Assembly: GCF_014841115.1 (NCBI RefSeq)
Contig: NZ_JACYTP010000002.1
Span: 534,392-598,391, forward strand
Length of the DNA: 64,000 bases
Reading direction: 5' to 3'
Source: Photobacterium arenosum
GTDB taxonomy: Bacteria > Pseudomonadota > Gammaproteobacteria > Enterobacterales > Vibrionaceae
Below are positions 1 to 9,327 of the stretch, piece after piece. Within the stretch, counting starts at the first letter, position 1; every line of letters starts with the position of its first letter. The notes below the pieces were generated by a model. It ran no database searches. It was given only the letters and a program-made list of their open reading frames with translations, and was not told the origin of the DNA. The position numbers and the translations under genes were made by a program.

Positions 1-185
1 TGGTAATTATTCAGTGCATTCGGGACCACGGCCTGAATCGGGTCGAAACAAGAGCCGTCATAGATGGCAAGGAAAGAGATTCCGGCTTTGGAATCCCGAC
101 GTGAACGGATCCAACCGCGTACAGTGATTTCACTGTCTACCGCAATCTTACCGCTCAGTACGTCTGAAACAGGCGCGTAAGTCAT
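1..185 (-). CDS. asnS: Asparagine--tRNA ligase, N-terminal fragment
   Basis: Class II aminoacyl-tRNA synthetase that charges tRNA-Asn with asparagine in the cytoplasm. Only the first 61 residues lie in the window; the gene runs off the left edge. The translation starts [19 protein letters not shown] and continues with the OB-fold anticodon-binding strand containing [17 protein letters not shown] and [12 protein letters not shown], which matches the AsnS N-terminus closely. The ATG at 185 gives the same N-terminal length as known AsnS proteins. A sigma-70-like promoter can be drawn about 65 bases upstream. The fragment is too short to judge the catalytic domain. Confidence 0.93.
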   Translation of the reverse strand, partial: MTYAPVSDVLSGKIAVDSEITVRGWIRSRRDSKAGISFLAIYDGSCFDPIQAVVPNALNNY

Positions 186-249
186 GATGTCATTATTCTC
201 CGTTTAGGCACGACTGAGTGCTGTGCTTAATTTACTGTCCAAAACAGCA

Positions 250-277
250 ATATTACCTGTCTTGACACAAGCATCAA
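250..277 (-). promoter_or_regulatory. Putative asnS promoter with overlapping palindrome
   Basis: Read on the minus strand, TTGATG (277-272) and TAATAT (255-250) are separated by 16 bases, a reasonable -35/-10 pair for asnS. The -35 lies inside a short palindrome, GCATCAA-GCC-TTGATGC (271-287), which could bind a regulator. Motif reading only. Confidence 0.35.
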
Positions 278-351
278 GCCTTGATGCGTTACCTGATGGG
301 AAATAATCACATTGTGTCGTGTTTTGTGTTGATTAAATAATCGTTGAGGCA

Positions 352-382
352 ACTCTGGCGGCCGGTTTAAGACCGCCAGAGT
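352..382. terminator. Perfect 10-bp hairpin between asnS leader and lipoprotein gene
   Basis: ACTCTGGCGG (352-361) pairs perfectly with CCGCCAGAGT (373-382) around an 11-base loop. A GATTTTT run follows on the plus strand. It lies just past the stop of the minus-strand lipoprotein gene, so it is probably that gene's terminator, although the T-run is on the opposite strand. Confidence 0.5.
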
Positions 383-392
383 GATTTTTAAC

Positions 393-3254
393 CTAAGGCG
401 CGGGTGTCGCCGGCGGTGTTAAGTCGCATGTTTGTCCGTCCCTTAATATGGTGCCGGGGTACGGGCTGTCAGGAAGCGGGGCTTCTGTGGGGGTCTGCAC
501 CGTAAAGGCCGGCACATTCGCTGCCGGGATCAGCGCAACCAGATCGCTCCACATCTCGCCGTCGTCTGCACCCAGAGCCGGTGTCGCACTCTGCCAGCGG
601 GTGAAATGATTGAAGCCTTTGACCGTGAATGCCAGACCATCGGTATCTGAGACTTTTATCCACTCTTTGAAGTTGCCGGTCGGGAATTTTTTCGCGCCAT
701 TGCTGAAGGTTTCATCAATCTGCGCCTGAGACATGGCATTTTCGTAATACAGAGTGCCATCCGCTTCGAGTTTCCAGCGGATCGGGATGTCAAAGCCACA
801 GCCGTCGCTGTCTTTGTAGCGACCGGTATTAAAGCCGCTCTGGCTGTCTGCCTGCGCATTTAATACCAAATGACGGGAGGTATCGCTGAACGTCAGGGCT
901 TTACCTGCCAGCATGTTCTGGGTGAAGCGGGGGGTTCTCCCTTCCCAGCTGACGGTACAGCTGGCTGCCTGGCTGGTGAAGGTAGCCTTGGTTTTTGCTG
1001 TTGCAGGCATCTGGCTGCCGCTGTTCCAGCCAGAATCGTTGGCGGTGCAGGCAACCAGAGTGTCGGGGGTATATTGCTTGGTCATCAGGTTATCAATGAC
1101 GCTGTTATTGGCCCCGCCTAAGTCACTCTGACTGTAATATTTGACGGCCAGAATCGGACGATCCTGGTATTTCTTGTGGGTGAGCGCCCATAACTGGTAA
1201 TCGCTGAAGGTATCATTGCTGTTTTCAGTCAGACGCAGGAAACCCTTGTCATTCAACTGCCAGCTGCGATTGCTGCTGCCCGGTTGCAAAACGGTGTTGA
1301 GGTAATACTCCCAGGTGTTGTCGCTTTTCAGGATCAGGGTTTCCAGCTCGCCCAGCGAGCTCGGGTCAGTGGAGATTTGTACCAGATGCTGATCAACCAG
1401 GCTGTTGACACTGTCTGTGACGAAACGCTCATCGCCGCCACATTCTGTCACAGAATTGAGGAACTGATCTTCAGTGGCAGGGGAGGTATTGCCAAAGCTG
1501 CAGTCGCCAAAAGCAGGCAGATTGTCACGGGAAGTCACCGCATAGATCTCGTCTTTGGCGGCGTTATTAAAGCCGGCAAAGTGGTAGTCGGTGTCTTTCA
1601 GAATGGCCTCACCCTGATGAACCGCCCCTTGTTCGACGACCAAAAATAAGTAGGGCGTATCAAAGGGGTAATGGTTGGCAAGTTGTTTGACAACATCAGG
1701 TACGGCGAACTGGAACATCTCTTTGCCCAGGGTCGACACCGCACCCCAGATACCGGTTTCAACTACAATCCAGTCATCACCGCCGACATTGACCCAGTAG
1801 TTGGCCTGATGCGTGCCGTTAAGTACCAACTCCACCACGACGTTATCGGTCAGATGGTAACCGTTGACCTGCTCAATACTGCCAGCGCGTTCTACCGATA
1901 CCATATCCTCAAGGGCTGTGTAGGGGACGGTCGGGTTGTCTCTGGGCGCCACAGTACACTCGTCGCCACCGACCTGTGTGTTACACAGCAGCATACGGGT
2001 AGCCACCGGATTCCAGGTGAAATAGTAGCCTTTGGCAGCCTCGCCAAAGGTGGTGTCGGCGGGCACGTAGCGGGTCATGAAGTGGTTTTCTTTGGTGGTG
2101 AGAAAATCATGCATTTTCAGGCCCGCCAGTGAATAGCTGTTGACCCGCATGGTGATGTTGCGGCCATCGGCTTCTTCGAGTCCGGCATCTGTCATGCTGG
2201 CGGTGCTGCTGGACGAAATCAGCACCTTGAAATACTCGTACAGATCCTTCCATCCGCTGGAGGTCAGGATCTGGCCTTTAATCGCGTCTTCTTTGCTGTC
2301 GAACTGAACCAACCCTTGTTCGCTGAGGTAGGTGAAATCTTCCGTCAATGTGATATCACTGTCGCCATTTTTGGTCCAGCGCCAGTCGATCTGACGGGTT
2401 TCATTGTCAGCGGTATCCGGGCTGCTGTAGTCCATCATATCGGCTTCTAGCGTGCTGCCGGTGTTTGAGCTGTGGCTGGCCAGTCGCCAGAAACCCGAGT
2501 TGAAGATGGTGGCTATCTCGTCTTTTTGTGCCGTCAGCTCGGTGTATTTGCGGGTCATGATGCCTTCAAGGATGTCGTTGACTATGCTGAGCGACATCAG
2601 ATTGCTCAGGCTGACGCCATTGAGCCCCAGTTTGGGGATCAGGGTGACACTCAGTTCATCAGCCAGCTCATTAACGAAATCGCCGGCATCCCGGACATCG
2701 ATATTACTGGGGTCACTGACAGTTTCACCAAATATGCCCCAATGGCCGTCTGTGGCGACGCGTTTTATCAACGCACGGTAGGCGAGTGTGGTTTTCAGGG
2801 ACAGGGCGATCTCGGTGTCCGTTAACGGTGTCATGAAGAGATTGGTCGGTAAGTCGTCGCCGATGGCAAATTGCGGCACGCCATTGAGATCCAGCACCAG
2901 CACGCCATGCAGCAGCAGTGGCACCTGAGCTTCAATACTGTAGTTACCGTCTGTCATCGCAAAACTGGTGATGTCACCCTGACCCATCACTTTGCCCTGC
3001 TGATTGATAAACAGTACAGCAAAGTTGTCCTGATACAGATCCGGTGTGGCCGCGTAAGCCTGGCTGACAGGACTCCAGCTCAGCCTTTGCTGTGCTGTCA
3101 TCAACCCGGCAGGCAAGTCGACAGTGACGGTAAATTTGGTTTTGACGGGTGGCAGCTCAGCAGGTTGAATGCCTGCATCATCTCCGCCGCCACCGCACGC
3201 AGAAAGCAGTCCAGCCAGAAACAGGCTCAGACCAAGTCTCAGATAGGTGCGCAT
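393..3254 (-). CDS. Large putative lipoprotein of unknown function (953 aa)
   Basis: I do not recognise a family. The N-terminus is a type II signal peptide: a short basic start, a hydrophobic core, and the lipobox LLSAC with the lipidated cysteine at residue 20, followed by GGGGDD. This predicts a membrane-anchored lipoprotein. The mature protein is acidic, rich in Thr, Ser and Asp, and has no transmembrane segments after the signal. Scattered cysteines in the second half could form disulfides. There is no obvious repeat array. The gene stands alone, with a hairpin after its stop and queE upstream on the same strand about 200 bases away. A surface or periplasmic role is inferred from the signal peptide alone. 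Confidence 0.8.
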   Translation of the reverse strand: MRTYLRLGLSLFLAGLLSACGGGGDDAGIQPAELPPVKTKFTVTVDLPAGLMTAQQRLSWSPVSQAYAATPDLYQDNFAVLFINQQGKVMGQGDITSFAMTDGNYSIEAQVPLLLHGVLVLDLNGVPQFAIGDDLPTNLFMTPLTDTEIALSLKTTLAYRALIKRVATDGHWGIFGETVSDPSNIDVRDAGDFVNELADELSVTLIPKLGLNGVSLSNLMSLSIVNDILEGIMTRKYTELTAQKDEIATIFNSGFWRLASHSSNTGSTLEADMMDYSSPDTADNETRQIDWRWTKNGDSDITLTEDFTYLSEQGLVQFDSKEDAIKGQILTSSGWKDLYEYFKVLISSSSTASMTDAGLEEADGRNITMRVNSYSLAGLKMHDFLTTKENHFMTRYVPADTTFGEAAKGYYFTWNPVATRMLLCNTQVGGDECTVAPRDNPTVPYTALEDMVSVERAGSIEQVNGYHLTDNVVVELVLNGTHQANYWVNVGGDDWIVVETGIWGAVSTLGKEMFQFAVPDVVKQLANHYPFDTPYLFLVVEQGAVHQGEAILKDTDYHFAGFNNAAKDEIYAVTSRDNLPAFGDCSFGNTSPATEDQFLNSVTECGGDERFVTDSVNSLVDQHLVQISTDPSSLGELETLILKSDNTWEYYLNTVLQPGSSNRSWQLNDKGFLRLTENSNDTFSDYQLWALTHKKYQDRPILAVKYYSQSDLGGANNSVIDNLMTKQYTPDTLVACTANDSGWNSGSQMPATAKTKATFTSQAASCTVSWEGRTPRFTQNMLAGKALTFSDTSRHLVLNAQADSQSGFNTGRYKDSDGCGFDIPIRWKLEADGTLYYENAMSQAQIDETFSNGAKKFPTGNFKEWIKVSDTDGLAFTVKGFNHFTRWQSATPALGADDGEMWSDLVALIPAANVPAFTVQTPTEAPLPDSPYPGTILRDGQTCDLTPPATPAP

Positions 3255-3460
3255 AACATTTCCCCTGAATACTCAATGCAGCACGTGTTATACCAATCTC
3301 ATGGCCGATCATAGGCGGCTGGATTGGTTTCGGTGTTTGGGCTGAGTATAGGTAAACGGTGGGCAGGGGAATGTAAAACCCTATGGGTCGTCTCATCTGT
3401 TGAGACAGCATCTAAGAATTGAGACGACCGAAAACAGGTGGGGCTGAGGTGTCAGCTTAA

Positions 3461-4129
3461 TCAGGCAATCGACAGGTATTTATGTGTCTGGATAGACAGA
3501 CGCCAGTTCCGGGCAATACAGGTTTGAATGCAAAGTTCGGTAGCTCTGGTTTTCTGGCTGATGGGCTGCAGGGCGATGGTAACCTTGTCCTGCAGCGGCA
3601 CACCGGCTAACAGCGCATCTAACTGGTCGATATCCTTTTGCGTCCCGACAGGGTGCTTGATTTCATTAGCGCGTGACAGTGCGCCGGGCAGAACCGGCAG
3701 CTTGCCTTTCATGTTAATTTTCGGCGAGACAGTCACCCAGGTCTTGTCTGTGGCCAGCACCTCGTAAGTGCCACTGGTTTCAATCTGGCAGCCAAAGCCG
3801 TTGGCTTCCAGTTGTTCAGTCAGCGGGCGTAAGTCATACAGACAAGGTTCGCCACCGGTAATTACGACATGACGAGCTGTGTATCCCTGCTCAATCAGTA
3901 GGTTGACAATGCCGCCGGCATCCAGAGACGTCCAGCTTGGCGAGTCGCCCTGTTTGGTAAGCATAGTGCTGACGTTAACTTCGTCCTGAGGCTCGGCGCT
4001 CCAGGTTTGTTTTGTGTCGCACCAGGCACAGCCGACAGGGCAGACTTGCAGACGGACAAAAATAGCCGGCACGCCTGTGAAAACACCTTCACCCTGGATG
4101 GTTTCAAAGATTTCATTGATTTTGTACAC
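3461..4129 (-). CDS. queE: 7-carboxy-7-deazaguanine synthase
   Basis: Radical SAM enzyme that converts 6-carboxy-tetrahydropterin to 7-carboxy-7-deazaguanine in queuosine biosynthesis. The protein begins with YKINEIFETIQGEG, the QueE substrate-binding opening, and carries the radical-SAM cluster motif CPVGCAWC at Cys30, Cys34 and Cys37. A VVITGGEPCL segment supports SAM binding. I chose the GTG at 4129 (222 aa) because GAGG lies six bases upstream and the protein then starts like its relatives; an ATG further upstream at 4150 would add seven unrelated residues. No other queuosine gene is nearby. An AGGGT/ACCCT stem with a T-run precedes it, but I could not fit a preQ1 riboswitch. Confidence 0.93.
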   Translation of the reverse strand: MYKINEIFETIQGEGVFTGVPAIFVRLQVCPVGCAWCDTKQTWSAEPQDEVNVSTMLTKQGDSPSWTSLDAGGIVNLLIEQGYTARHVVITGGEPCLYDLRPLTEQLEANGFGCQIETSGTYEVLATDKTWVTVSPKINMKGKLPVLPGALSRANEIKHPVGTQKDIDQLDALLAGVPLQDKVTIALQPISQKTRATELCIQTCIARNWRLSIQTHKYLSIA

Positions 4130-4348
4130 GGCTGACCTCAAAACAATCAATCAAGTTAACGTGAAAAAGGGTGTTTTGGTACCCTGAGCCTCAAAGGGCG
4201 CGTATTATGTCAGAACCCTGCGTCATTGTCTCTAGAGCCACATATCTTTCAATCATGCTGCTTGTTTGTCCGGCCCGGTAATGCGAAGACCAAAAGGGAC
4301 AGGCTGGTCGTGACTGGGTTCACGTCCTTGGCACAAGGGGCTTCACAA

Positions 4349-4364
4349 TTACTTCGCAAAGTAA
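4349..4364. promoter_or_regulatory. Inverted repeat upstream of mlc
   Basis: TTACTT-CGCA-AAGTAA is a perfect 6-bp inverted repeat about 48 bases before the mlc start, inside an AT-rich stretch. Mlc/NagC operators are AT-rich palindromes and mlc is autoregulated in E. coli, so this could be an autoregulatory site. It does not match the E. coli consensus well. Nothing else is evident in the queE-mlc gap (4130-4411). Confidence 0.25.
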
Positions 4365-4411
4365 AAAAATTCAATTTCTTGCGTATTCGTTAACCTTTGA
4401 GGATCCAGAGC

Positions 4412-5629
4412 ATGTATGTCGCTCAACCCGGTCATATCGATCATATCAAAAGAAACAATGCCGGAAGCGTCTACAAACTTATCGATCAGTATGGGCCTAT
4501 TTCCCGTATCGAGCTGTCGAAAAAGAGCCAGTTAGCGCCAGCCAGTATTACCAAAATCACCCGTGAGCTGTTTGACGGGCATCTGATCAAAGAAGCTGAA
4601 ATTCAGGAATCAGGCAATCGCGGCCGTCCGGCCATTGGCTTAGTACCCGATAATGATGGCTGGCAATTTTTAGGTATTCGTCTTGGCCGGGGTTACCTGA
4701 CCATTGCCTTGCATGAGCAGGGTGGCGACATACTGTTCGAGGAGCGTCAGGATATCGAAGAACTGGCGCAAAATGATGTGTTGCAAAAGCTGCTCGGTGA
4801 AATTGAAAGCTTTTTTGCCCGCCACGCCAAGCAGCTGGATCGCATTACCGCTATTGCCGTTTCCTTACCGGGCTTGGTGAATTCCGATAAAGGCATGGTG
4901 CTGCAAATGCCACACTATGAAGTGAAAGATTTACCTTTAGGACCGGCAATTCATGAAGCAACGGGCCTGCCGGTTTTTATCGGCAACGATACCCGTTCCT
5001 GGGCGTTGGCCGAGCAACTGTTCGGCAATGCCAAAGATGTGGCGAATTCTATCCTGATCTCCATTCATCATGGGGTGGGTGCAGGCATCATTCTGGATAA
5101 CAAAGTGTTACAGGGCCGGATTGGCAACATCGGCGAGCTGGGCCATATTCAGATCCAACCTGATGGTCTTCCCTGTTATTGCGGCAATAAAGGATGCCTG
5201 GAAACGGTAGCCAGTTTACAGGCCGTCAGGCAGCAGGTGAAATCCCGCCTGGCCTTGGGGGAAGGGTCATCATTGTACGGCAAAGAACTGACTATCGAGA
5301 CCATTTGTGAGGCTGCCGTGCAGGGCGATCCGCTGGCATATCAGGTGATCACTGAGCTGGGCTTCCACTTAGGCCGGGCCATTGCCATTATGGTCAATCT
5401 GTTCAACCCTGAGAAGGTGCTGATCGGCGGCGAATTCAATCAGGCCAAATCGGTGTTGTATCCCGCCATTATTGAGTGTGTAAAGAGCCAGTCTTTGCCT
5501 GTGTACAATCAGGATCTGCGTATTGAAGAAACCAGTTTTTATACCCAGGCGACCATGCCTGCCGCCGCGCTGGTGAAGCAGGCCATGTATGACGGCCATC
5601 TGCTGGTGAAGCTGATTGAAGAAGGCTAG
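4412..5629 (+). CDS. mlc: ROK-family transcriptional regulator Mlc
   Basis: Glucose-responsive repressor of PTS and sugar-uptake genes. In E. coli Mlc is released from DNA when it binds dephosphorylated PtsG. The sequence follows E. coli Mlc from end to end: QPGHIDHIKRNNAG at the start, a winged helix (about residues 20-75; LAPASITKITRELF), the conserved linker ESGNRGRPAIGL, then a ROK sugar-kinase-like domain. The zinc motif CYCGNKGCLE and the terminal AMYDGHLL are present. I chose ATG 4412 over the in-frame TTG at 4397 because GAGG precedes it and the N-terminus then matches Mlc. NagC is the main alternative, but the N-terminus favours Mlc. Confidence 0.9.
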   Translation: MYVAQPGHIDHIKRNNAGSVYKLIDQYGPISRIELSKKSQLAPASITKITRELFDGHLIKEAEIQESGNRGRPAIGLVPDNDGWQFLGIRLGRGYLTIALHEQGGDILFEERQDIEELAQNDVLQKLLGEIESFFARHAKQLDRITAIAVSLPGLVNSDKGMVLQMPHYEVKDLPLGPAIHEATGLPVFIGNDTRSWALAEQLFGNAKDVANSILISIHHGVGAGIILDNKVLQGRIGNIGELGHIQIQPDGLPCYCGNKGCLETVASLQAVRQQVKSRLALGEGSSLYGKELTIETICEAAVQGDPLAYQVITELGFHLGRAIAIMVNLFNPEKVLIGGEFNQAKSVLYPAIIECVKSQSLPVYNQDLRIEETSFYTQATMPAAALVKQAMYDGHLLVKLIEEG

Positions 5630-5652
5630 CCGCTTTCAGATGCAACTTTGGT

Positions 5653-5687
5653 AAAACGCAGTAAACTACCCGTTCGCTGCGTTTTTT
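5653..5687 (+). terminator. Rho-independent terminator of mlc
   Basis: AAAACGCAG (5653-5661) pairs with CTGCGTTTT (5677-5685) around a 15-base loop and runs into six T residues, 24 bases after the mlc stop. Confidence 0.7.
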
Positions 5688-5748
5688 ATGCCTATTACCC
5701 GTTATCAGCCAGACTTAAAGTAAGCGTCCGGCGATCAGGAGAACCTTC

Positions 5749-6114
5749 ATGAAAACAAGCAAAATCACTGTGTTTTATGACGGAGCCTGCCCGACCTGTG
5801 TCCGCGACCGGAAATGGTATGAATCCTGGCTGGGTAAGCATCCGCATCTGGTGGAATGGTACGACATTACCGGTAAAGATGAAGAGTTGGCCGCGATGGG
5901 CATTGTGCCCGACGAAGCGCTGAGAGAGCTGCACGTTCAGGACAACAACGGGGCGGTTCACAAGGAAATGGATGCCTATATACTGCTGCTTAAACAAATC
6001 TGGTGGATGCGGCCTGTGGCCTGGCTGATGGGGCTTTCCGGCATCCGGCAGGTGTTATCTGCCGTTTATCGCCGTATGGTTGATCAGCGGTTAGCCCGCG
6101 AGGGGCGAGGTTAA
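5749..6114 (+). CDS. DCC-family (DUF393) thiol-disulfide oxidoreductase-like protein
   Basis: Small soluble protein (121 aa) of the DCC/YuxK family. It begins with a thioredoxin-like strand followed by YDGACPTC, the DxxCxxC motif that names the family. Later sequence includes the conserved EMDAYILLLKQ helix and a C-terminal helical part. Members are predicted to have a thioredoxin-like fold, but their substrates are mostly unknown. AGGAG lies about seven bases upstream of the ATG. It follows the mlc terminator and is probably transcribed alone, converging on the Lon-domain gene. Confidence 0.82.
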   Translation: MKTSKITVFYDGACPTCVRDRKWYESWLGKHPHLVEWYDITGKDEELAAMGIVPDEALRELHVQDNNGAVHKEMDAYILLLKQIWWMRPVAWLMGLSGIRQVLSAVYRRMVDQRLAREGRG

Positions 6115-6123
6115 ACGGCGGCG

Positions 6124-6696
6124 CTATATATCGTCGTGCCTGAGCTCTTCATCTATCACATTGTGCAAGAAAGACAGTGCTGCACGATGGTCATTCCGGC
6201 TCATAAACCATTGTTTTTGATTAGTTTCTAAAGGCAGTATTTCCAGCCATCGCTGGCAGACCCAGGCCATGTCAGTAAAGTCGGGATCCGGGTAATTTGC
6301 GGCGTAATCGGGATATTCATCAAACAAGGCTTCCAGGCTATTGGCAATGGGTTTGTCGATGAAGCGGGTGGAACTGGGTGTCCAGTTTTTTATCGCACTG
6401 ACCTCGCCAAATCTCAGGCCGTCTTTTTCCTGCCAGTGATTGTTGATAACGAATTTTTCTATACCCCGTATAGTGATGCCCAGTAATCCGTCAGGTAATT
6501 GTTCAAAATCTGTGATTTCGACCCGGGTGCCGAAATGACACAGAGAATCACCATCTTTCATGCACAAGCCAAAACCATCGCCTGATGACATCGCCAATGT
6601 CACTAAGCGGGTATAGCGGGGCTCAAAAATTCTCAGTTTACTAACGCCTCCCGGCAACACATAGAGTCTGAGCGGGAAAAGGGGTAACTGCATCAT
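6124..6696 (-). CDS. Lon N-terminal (substrate-binding) domain protein
   Basis: A 190-residue protein consisting only of the PUA-like Lon N domain. It opens MQLPLFPLRLYVLPGG, then LRIFEPRYTRLV, the signature of the Lon substrate-recognition domain, and has no AAA or protease domain. Free-standing Lon-N proteins are widespread in bacteria and their function is not settled. AGAAGG lies just upstream of a double ATG at 6696/6693. The gene converges on the DCC-family gene with nine bases between stops. An inverted repeat AAGGCCG/CGGCCTT (6725-6763) lies upstream. Confidence 0.85.
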   Translation of the reverse strand: MMQLPLFPLRLYVLPGGVSKLRIFEPRYTRLVTLAMSSGDGFGLCMKDGDSLCHFGTRVEITDFEQLPDGLLGITIRGIEKFVINNHWQEKDGLRFGEVSAIKNWTPSSTRFIDKPIANSLEALFDEYPDYAANYPDPDFTDMAWVCQRWLEILPLETNQKQWFMSRNDHRAALSFLHNVIDEELRHDDI

Positions 6697-6823
6697 ACTT
6701 GGCCTTCTGACAGCATGTTTGTAAAAGGCCGCTAAATGGTGCGGTGTATTATATGACGGCCTTACAATGACTCTTACATAGAGTATATCTGGTCAAACAT
6801 GAGGATCTGTCTGTTTTTCGATA

Positions 6824-8137
6824 TTAGTGCAATGATTGTAAAATGGCGAAAATCAGTTTATTAAGCTGCTGATTATTAATGATAAATGGCGGCATGATGT
6901 AGATAAGTTTACCGAATGGACGAATCCAGACACCATTGTCTACAAAACTTTGCTGTATCGTGACCATGTCCACAGGTTCATACAACTCCACCACACCAAT
7001 TGCACCGAGCCAGCGAATGGCTTTCACTTTGTCAGACTGAGCGACCACGGGCAGTAATTCAGCCAGTTGCGCTTCAATCTGGCTGACCTGCTGCTGCCAT
7101 TCACCCGTTTCCAGCAAAGACAGACTGGCATTGGCCACGGCGCAGGCCAGCGGATTGCCCATGAAAGTCGGGCCGTGCATAAAGCAGCCTGCAGCACCGC
7201 TGCACACTGTGTCGGCAAGGTGCTTGGTGGTCAGGGTTGCAGCCAGGGTCATATAGCCGCCGGTCAATGCTTTACCGACACACATGATATCCGGGCTGAT
7301 GCCGGCATGTTCACAGGCGAAGAGTTTGCCTGTCCGGCCAAACCCGGTCGCAATCTCATCGACAATCAGCAGCACACCATAGACATCGCACAATTCTCGC
7401 ACACGACGAAGAAAGGTAGGGTGGTAGATACGCATTCCTCCTGCGCCCTGAACGACAGGTTCCAGGATGACAGCGGCAATGTCCTGATGATGATCATCGA
7501 GTTTGGCAGCGAAGTCGGCAATATCACTCTCATCCCACTCGTCATGAAATCCGAGCGTGGGCGAATCTGCAAAAAGATGCTCTGGCAGAAATCCTTTATA
7601 CAGGCTGTGCATTGAGTTATCGGGATCAGTGACCGACATAGCGGCAAAGGTATCACCGTGATAACCATGCCGCAGTGTCAGGAATTTTGCCCGTGGTTCA
7701 CCTTTTGCGTGCCAGTACTGAAGCGCCATCTTCAAAGCCACTTCCACCGACACTGAACCGGAATCTGCCAGGAATACCTGCTGCAGAGGCTCAGGCGTCA
7801 TGGCAATCAGTTTGCGGCACAATTCAACCGCAGGCTGGTGGGTAAGGCCGCCGAACATGACATGCGACATCCTGCCCAGCTGATCCTGTGCGGCCTGATT
7901 CAGTACCGGGTGATTGTAACCGTGAATCGCCGACCACCAGGAAGACATACCATCAATCAGTTCCCGGCCATCTTCCAGATACAGGGTCACGCCATCAGCA
8001 TGAGTCACAGGGTAGCAGGGTAGCGGGTTAATGGTGGAGGTGTACGGGTGCCAGACATGCTGACGATCGTAGTCCAAATCCACCTGTGAAGCCGTGAAGT
8101 GGTTGGAGGAGTTCTTTTTACTGGTGATGTTTTGCAC
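6824..8137 (-). CDS. bioA: Adenosylmethionine--8-amino-7-oxononanoate aminotransferase
   Basis: PLP enzyme that transfers the amino group of S-adenosylmethionine to KAPA, giving DAPA in biotin synthesis. The sequence has the BioA opening [11 protein letters not shown], the substrate segment [35 protein letters not shown], and the PLP-lysine region [10 protein letters not shown]. The reading frame is open to an ATG at 8206, but that extension would run through the BirA operator at 8140-8172, so translation probably starts later. I give the GTG at 8137 (437 aa), preceded by CAGGG. A GTG at 8083 would match the family start best but has no ribosome site. It is divergent from bioBFCD. Confidence 0.93.
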   Translation of the reverse strand: MQNITSKKNSSNHFTASQVDLDYDRQHVWHPYTSTINPLPCYPVTHADGVTLYLEDGRELIDGMSSWWSAIHGYNHPVLNQAAQDQLGRMSHVMFGGLTHQPAVELCRKLIAMTPEPLQQVFLADSGSVSVEVALKMALQYWHAKGEPRAKFLTLRHGYHGDTFAAMSVTDPDNSMHSLYKGFLPEHLFADSPTLGFHDEWDESDIADFAAKLDDHHQDIAAVILEPVVQGAGGMRIYHPTFLRRVRELCDVYGVLLIVDEIATGFGRTGKLFACEHAGISPDIMCVGKALTGGYMTLAATLTTKHLADTVCSGAAGCFMHGPTFMGNPLACAVANASLSLLETGEWQQQVSQIEAQLAELLPVVAQSDKVKAIRWLGAIGVVELYEPVDMVTIQQSFVDNGVWIRPFGKLIYIMPPFIINNQQLNKLIFAILQSLH

Positions 8138-8139
8138 AG

Positions 8140-8172
8140 ATGTAAACCCTGTATTTTCTTTGTGGTTGACAG
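8140..8172. promoter_or_regulatory. BirA-type biotin operator between bioA and bioB
   Basis: ATGTAAACC (8140-8148), a 15-base spacer, and GGTTGACAG (8164-8172) match the BirA palindrome TTGTAAACC-N15-GGTTTACAA with a few changes. Its position between the divergent bio genes is that of the E. coli bio operator. A further half-site, GGTTTACA (8266-8273), lies at the bioB ribosome site. Both transcripts are expected to be repressed by biotinoyl-AMP-bound BirA, which is not encoded in the window. Confidence 0.8.
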
Positions 8173-8274
8173 TGTACTTACTGAAAGTAGACTTGCAAGT
8201 ATTCAAACCCGTGGAATTGTTACGGTTATCGTGATCAATCTGCGGGTAATAAGAACAAATAAAGAGGTTTACAC

Positions 8275-9327
8275 GTGGAAGTGAGACACGATTGGAGCGT
8301 TGCAGAAGTGCAGGCGCTGTTTGAAAAACCCTTCATGGATCTGGTGTTTGAAGCGCAGCAAGTTCACCGTCAGTATCATGAACCCAACAAGGTTCAGGTC
8401 AGCACCCTGCTGTCGATCAAAACCGGCGCCTGCCCGGAAGACTGTAAATACTGCCCGCAGAGTGCCCACTACCGCACCGACGTTGACCGTGAACGCCTGA
8501 TGGAAGTTGAGCGGGTGCTGGATGCGGCAGAAAAAGCCAAAAGCTCGGGTGCGACACGTTTCTGTATGGGCGCAGCCTGGAAAAACCCCAAAGAGCGCGA
8601 CATGCCGTACCTGCTGGAAATGGTACGCGGTGTGAAGTCTATGGGGCTGGAAACCTGTATGACGCTGGGCATGATTACCGGCGATCAGGCCAGCACGCTG
8701 GCCGATGCCGGTCTGGATTACTATAACCACAATCTGGATACCTCGCCTGAGTATTACGGCAATATCATTACCACCCGTACTTATCAGGATCGTCTGGATA
8801 CGCTGTCGCATGTGCGTGATGCCGGTATGAAGATTTGCTCCGGCGGAATTATAGGAATGGGCGAAAGTGCGCGTGACAGGGCAGGCCTGCTGGTTGAGCT
8901 GGCGAACCTGCCGGTGCACCCGGAAAGCGTACCTATCAATATGCTGGTGAAAGTTAAAGGGACGCCGCTTGATAGCGTGGATGATGTCGATCCGCTGGAC
9001 TTTGTCCGCATCATCGCGGTTGCCCGCATTATGATGCCGGCTTCCGCTGTTCGCTTGTCGGCTGGCCGTGAGGGAATGAGTGAAGAAACTCAGACACTGT
9101 GCTTTATGGCGGGCGCTAACTCTGTGTTCTACGGATGCAAGCTGCTGACCACACCTAACCCGGAAGAAGACAAAGACATGCAGTTGTTTAACAAGCTGGG
9201 TATTAACCGGCAGGAAAAAGCCGCTAAGCCGGATGAGTATCAGGAACATGAACTGCTTGGTCAGGTAGCACAGCGTGTGGCTGCCCGCCCGGCAGCAGAT
9301 GACTTGTTCTACGATGCCTCTCTTTAA
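8275..9327 (+). CDS. bioB: Biotin synthase
   Basis: Radical SAM enzyme that inserts sulfur into dethiobiotin, the last step to biotin. The 350-residue protein has the cluster motif CPEDCKYC at Cys53, Cys57 and Cys60, followed by PQSAHY. It also has [23 protein letters not shown], and the auxiliary-cluster region [13 protein letters not shown], with a conserved Arg in VRLSAGR. It matches E. coli BioB throughout. The start is a GTG at 8275 with GAGG seven bases upstream; the next GTG at 8281 is also possible. It is the first gene of bioBFCD and overlaps bioF by 14 bases. Confidence 0.97.
   Translation: MEVRHDWSVAEVQALFEKPFMDLVFEAQQVHRQYHEPNKVQVSTLLSIKTGACPEDCKYCPQSAHYRTDVDRERLMEVERVLDAAEKAKSSGATRFCMGAAWKNPKERDMPYLLEMVRGVKSMGLETCMTLGMITGDQASTLADAGLDYYNHNLDTSPEYYGNIITTRTYQDRLDTLSHVRDAGMKICSGGIIGMGESARDRAGLLVELANLPVHPESVPINMLVKVKGTPLDSVDDVDPLDFVRIIAVARIMMPASAVRLSAGREGMSEETQTLCFMAGANSVFYGCKLLTTPNPEEDKDMQLFNKLGINRQEKAAKPDEYQEHELLGQVAQRVAARPAADDLFYDASL

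Noticed and set aside
4130..4200. preQ1 riboswitch upstream of queE
   Set aside because: There is a small AGGGT/ACCCT stem with a T-run, but the A-rich tail and second pairing of preQ1 class I are not present.
8269..9249. Long minus-strand open frame (326 codons) opposite bioB
   Set aside because: It is fully antisense to biotin synthase, has composition expected from a shadow frame (rich in His, Arg and Gln), and shows no ribosome site or family resemblance.
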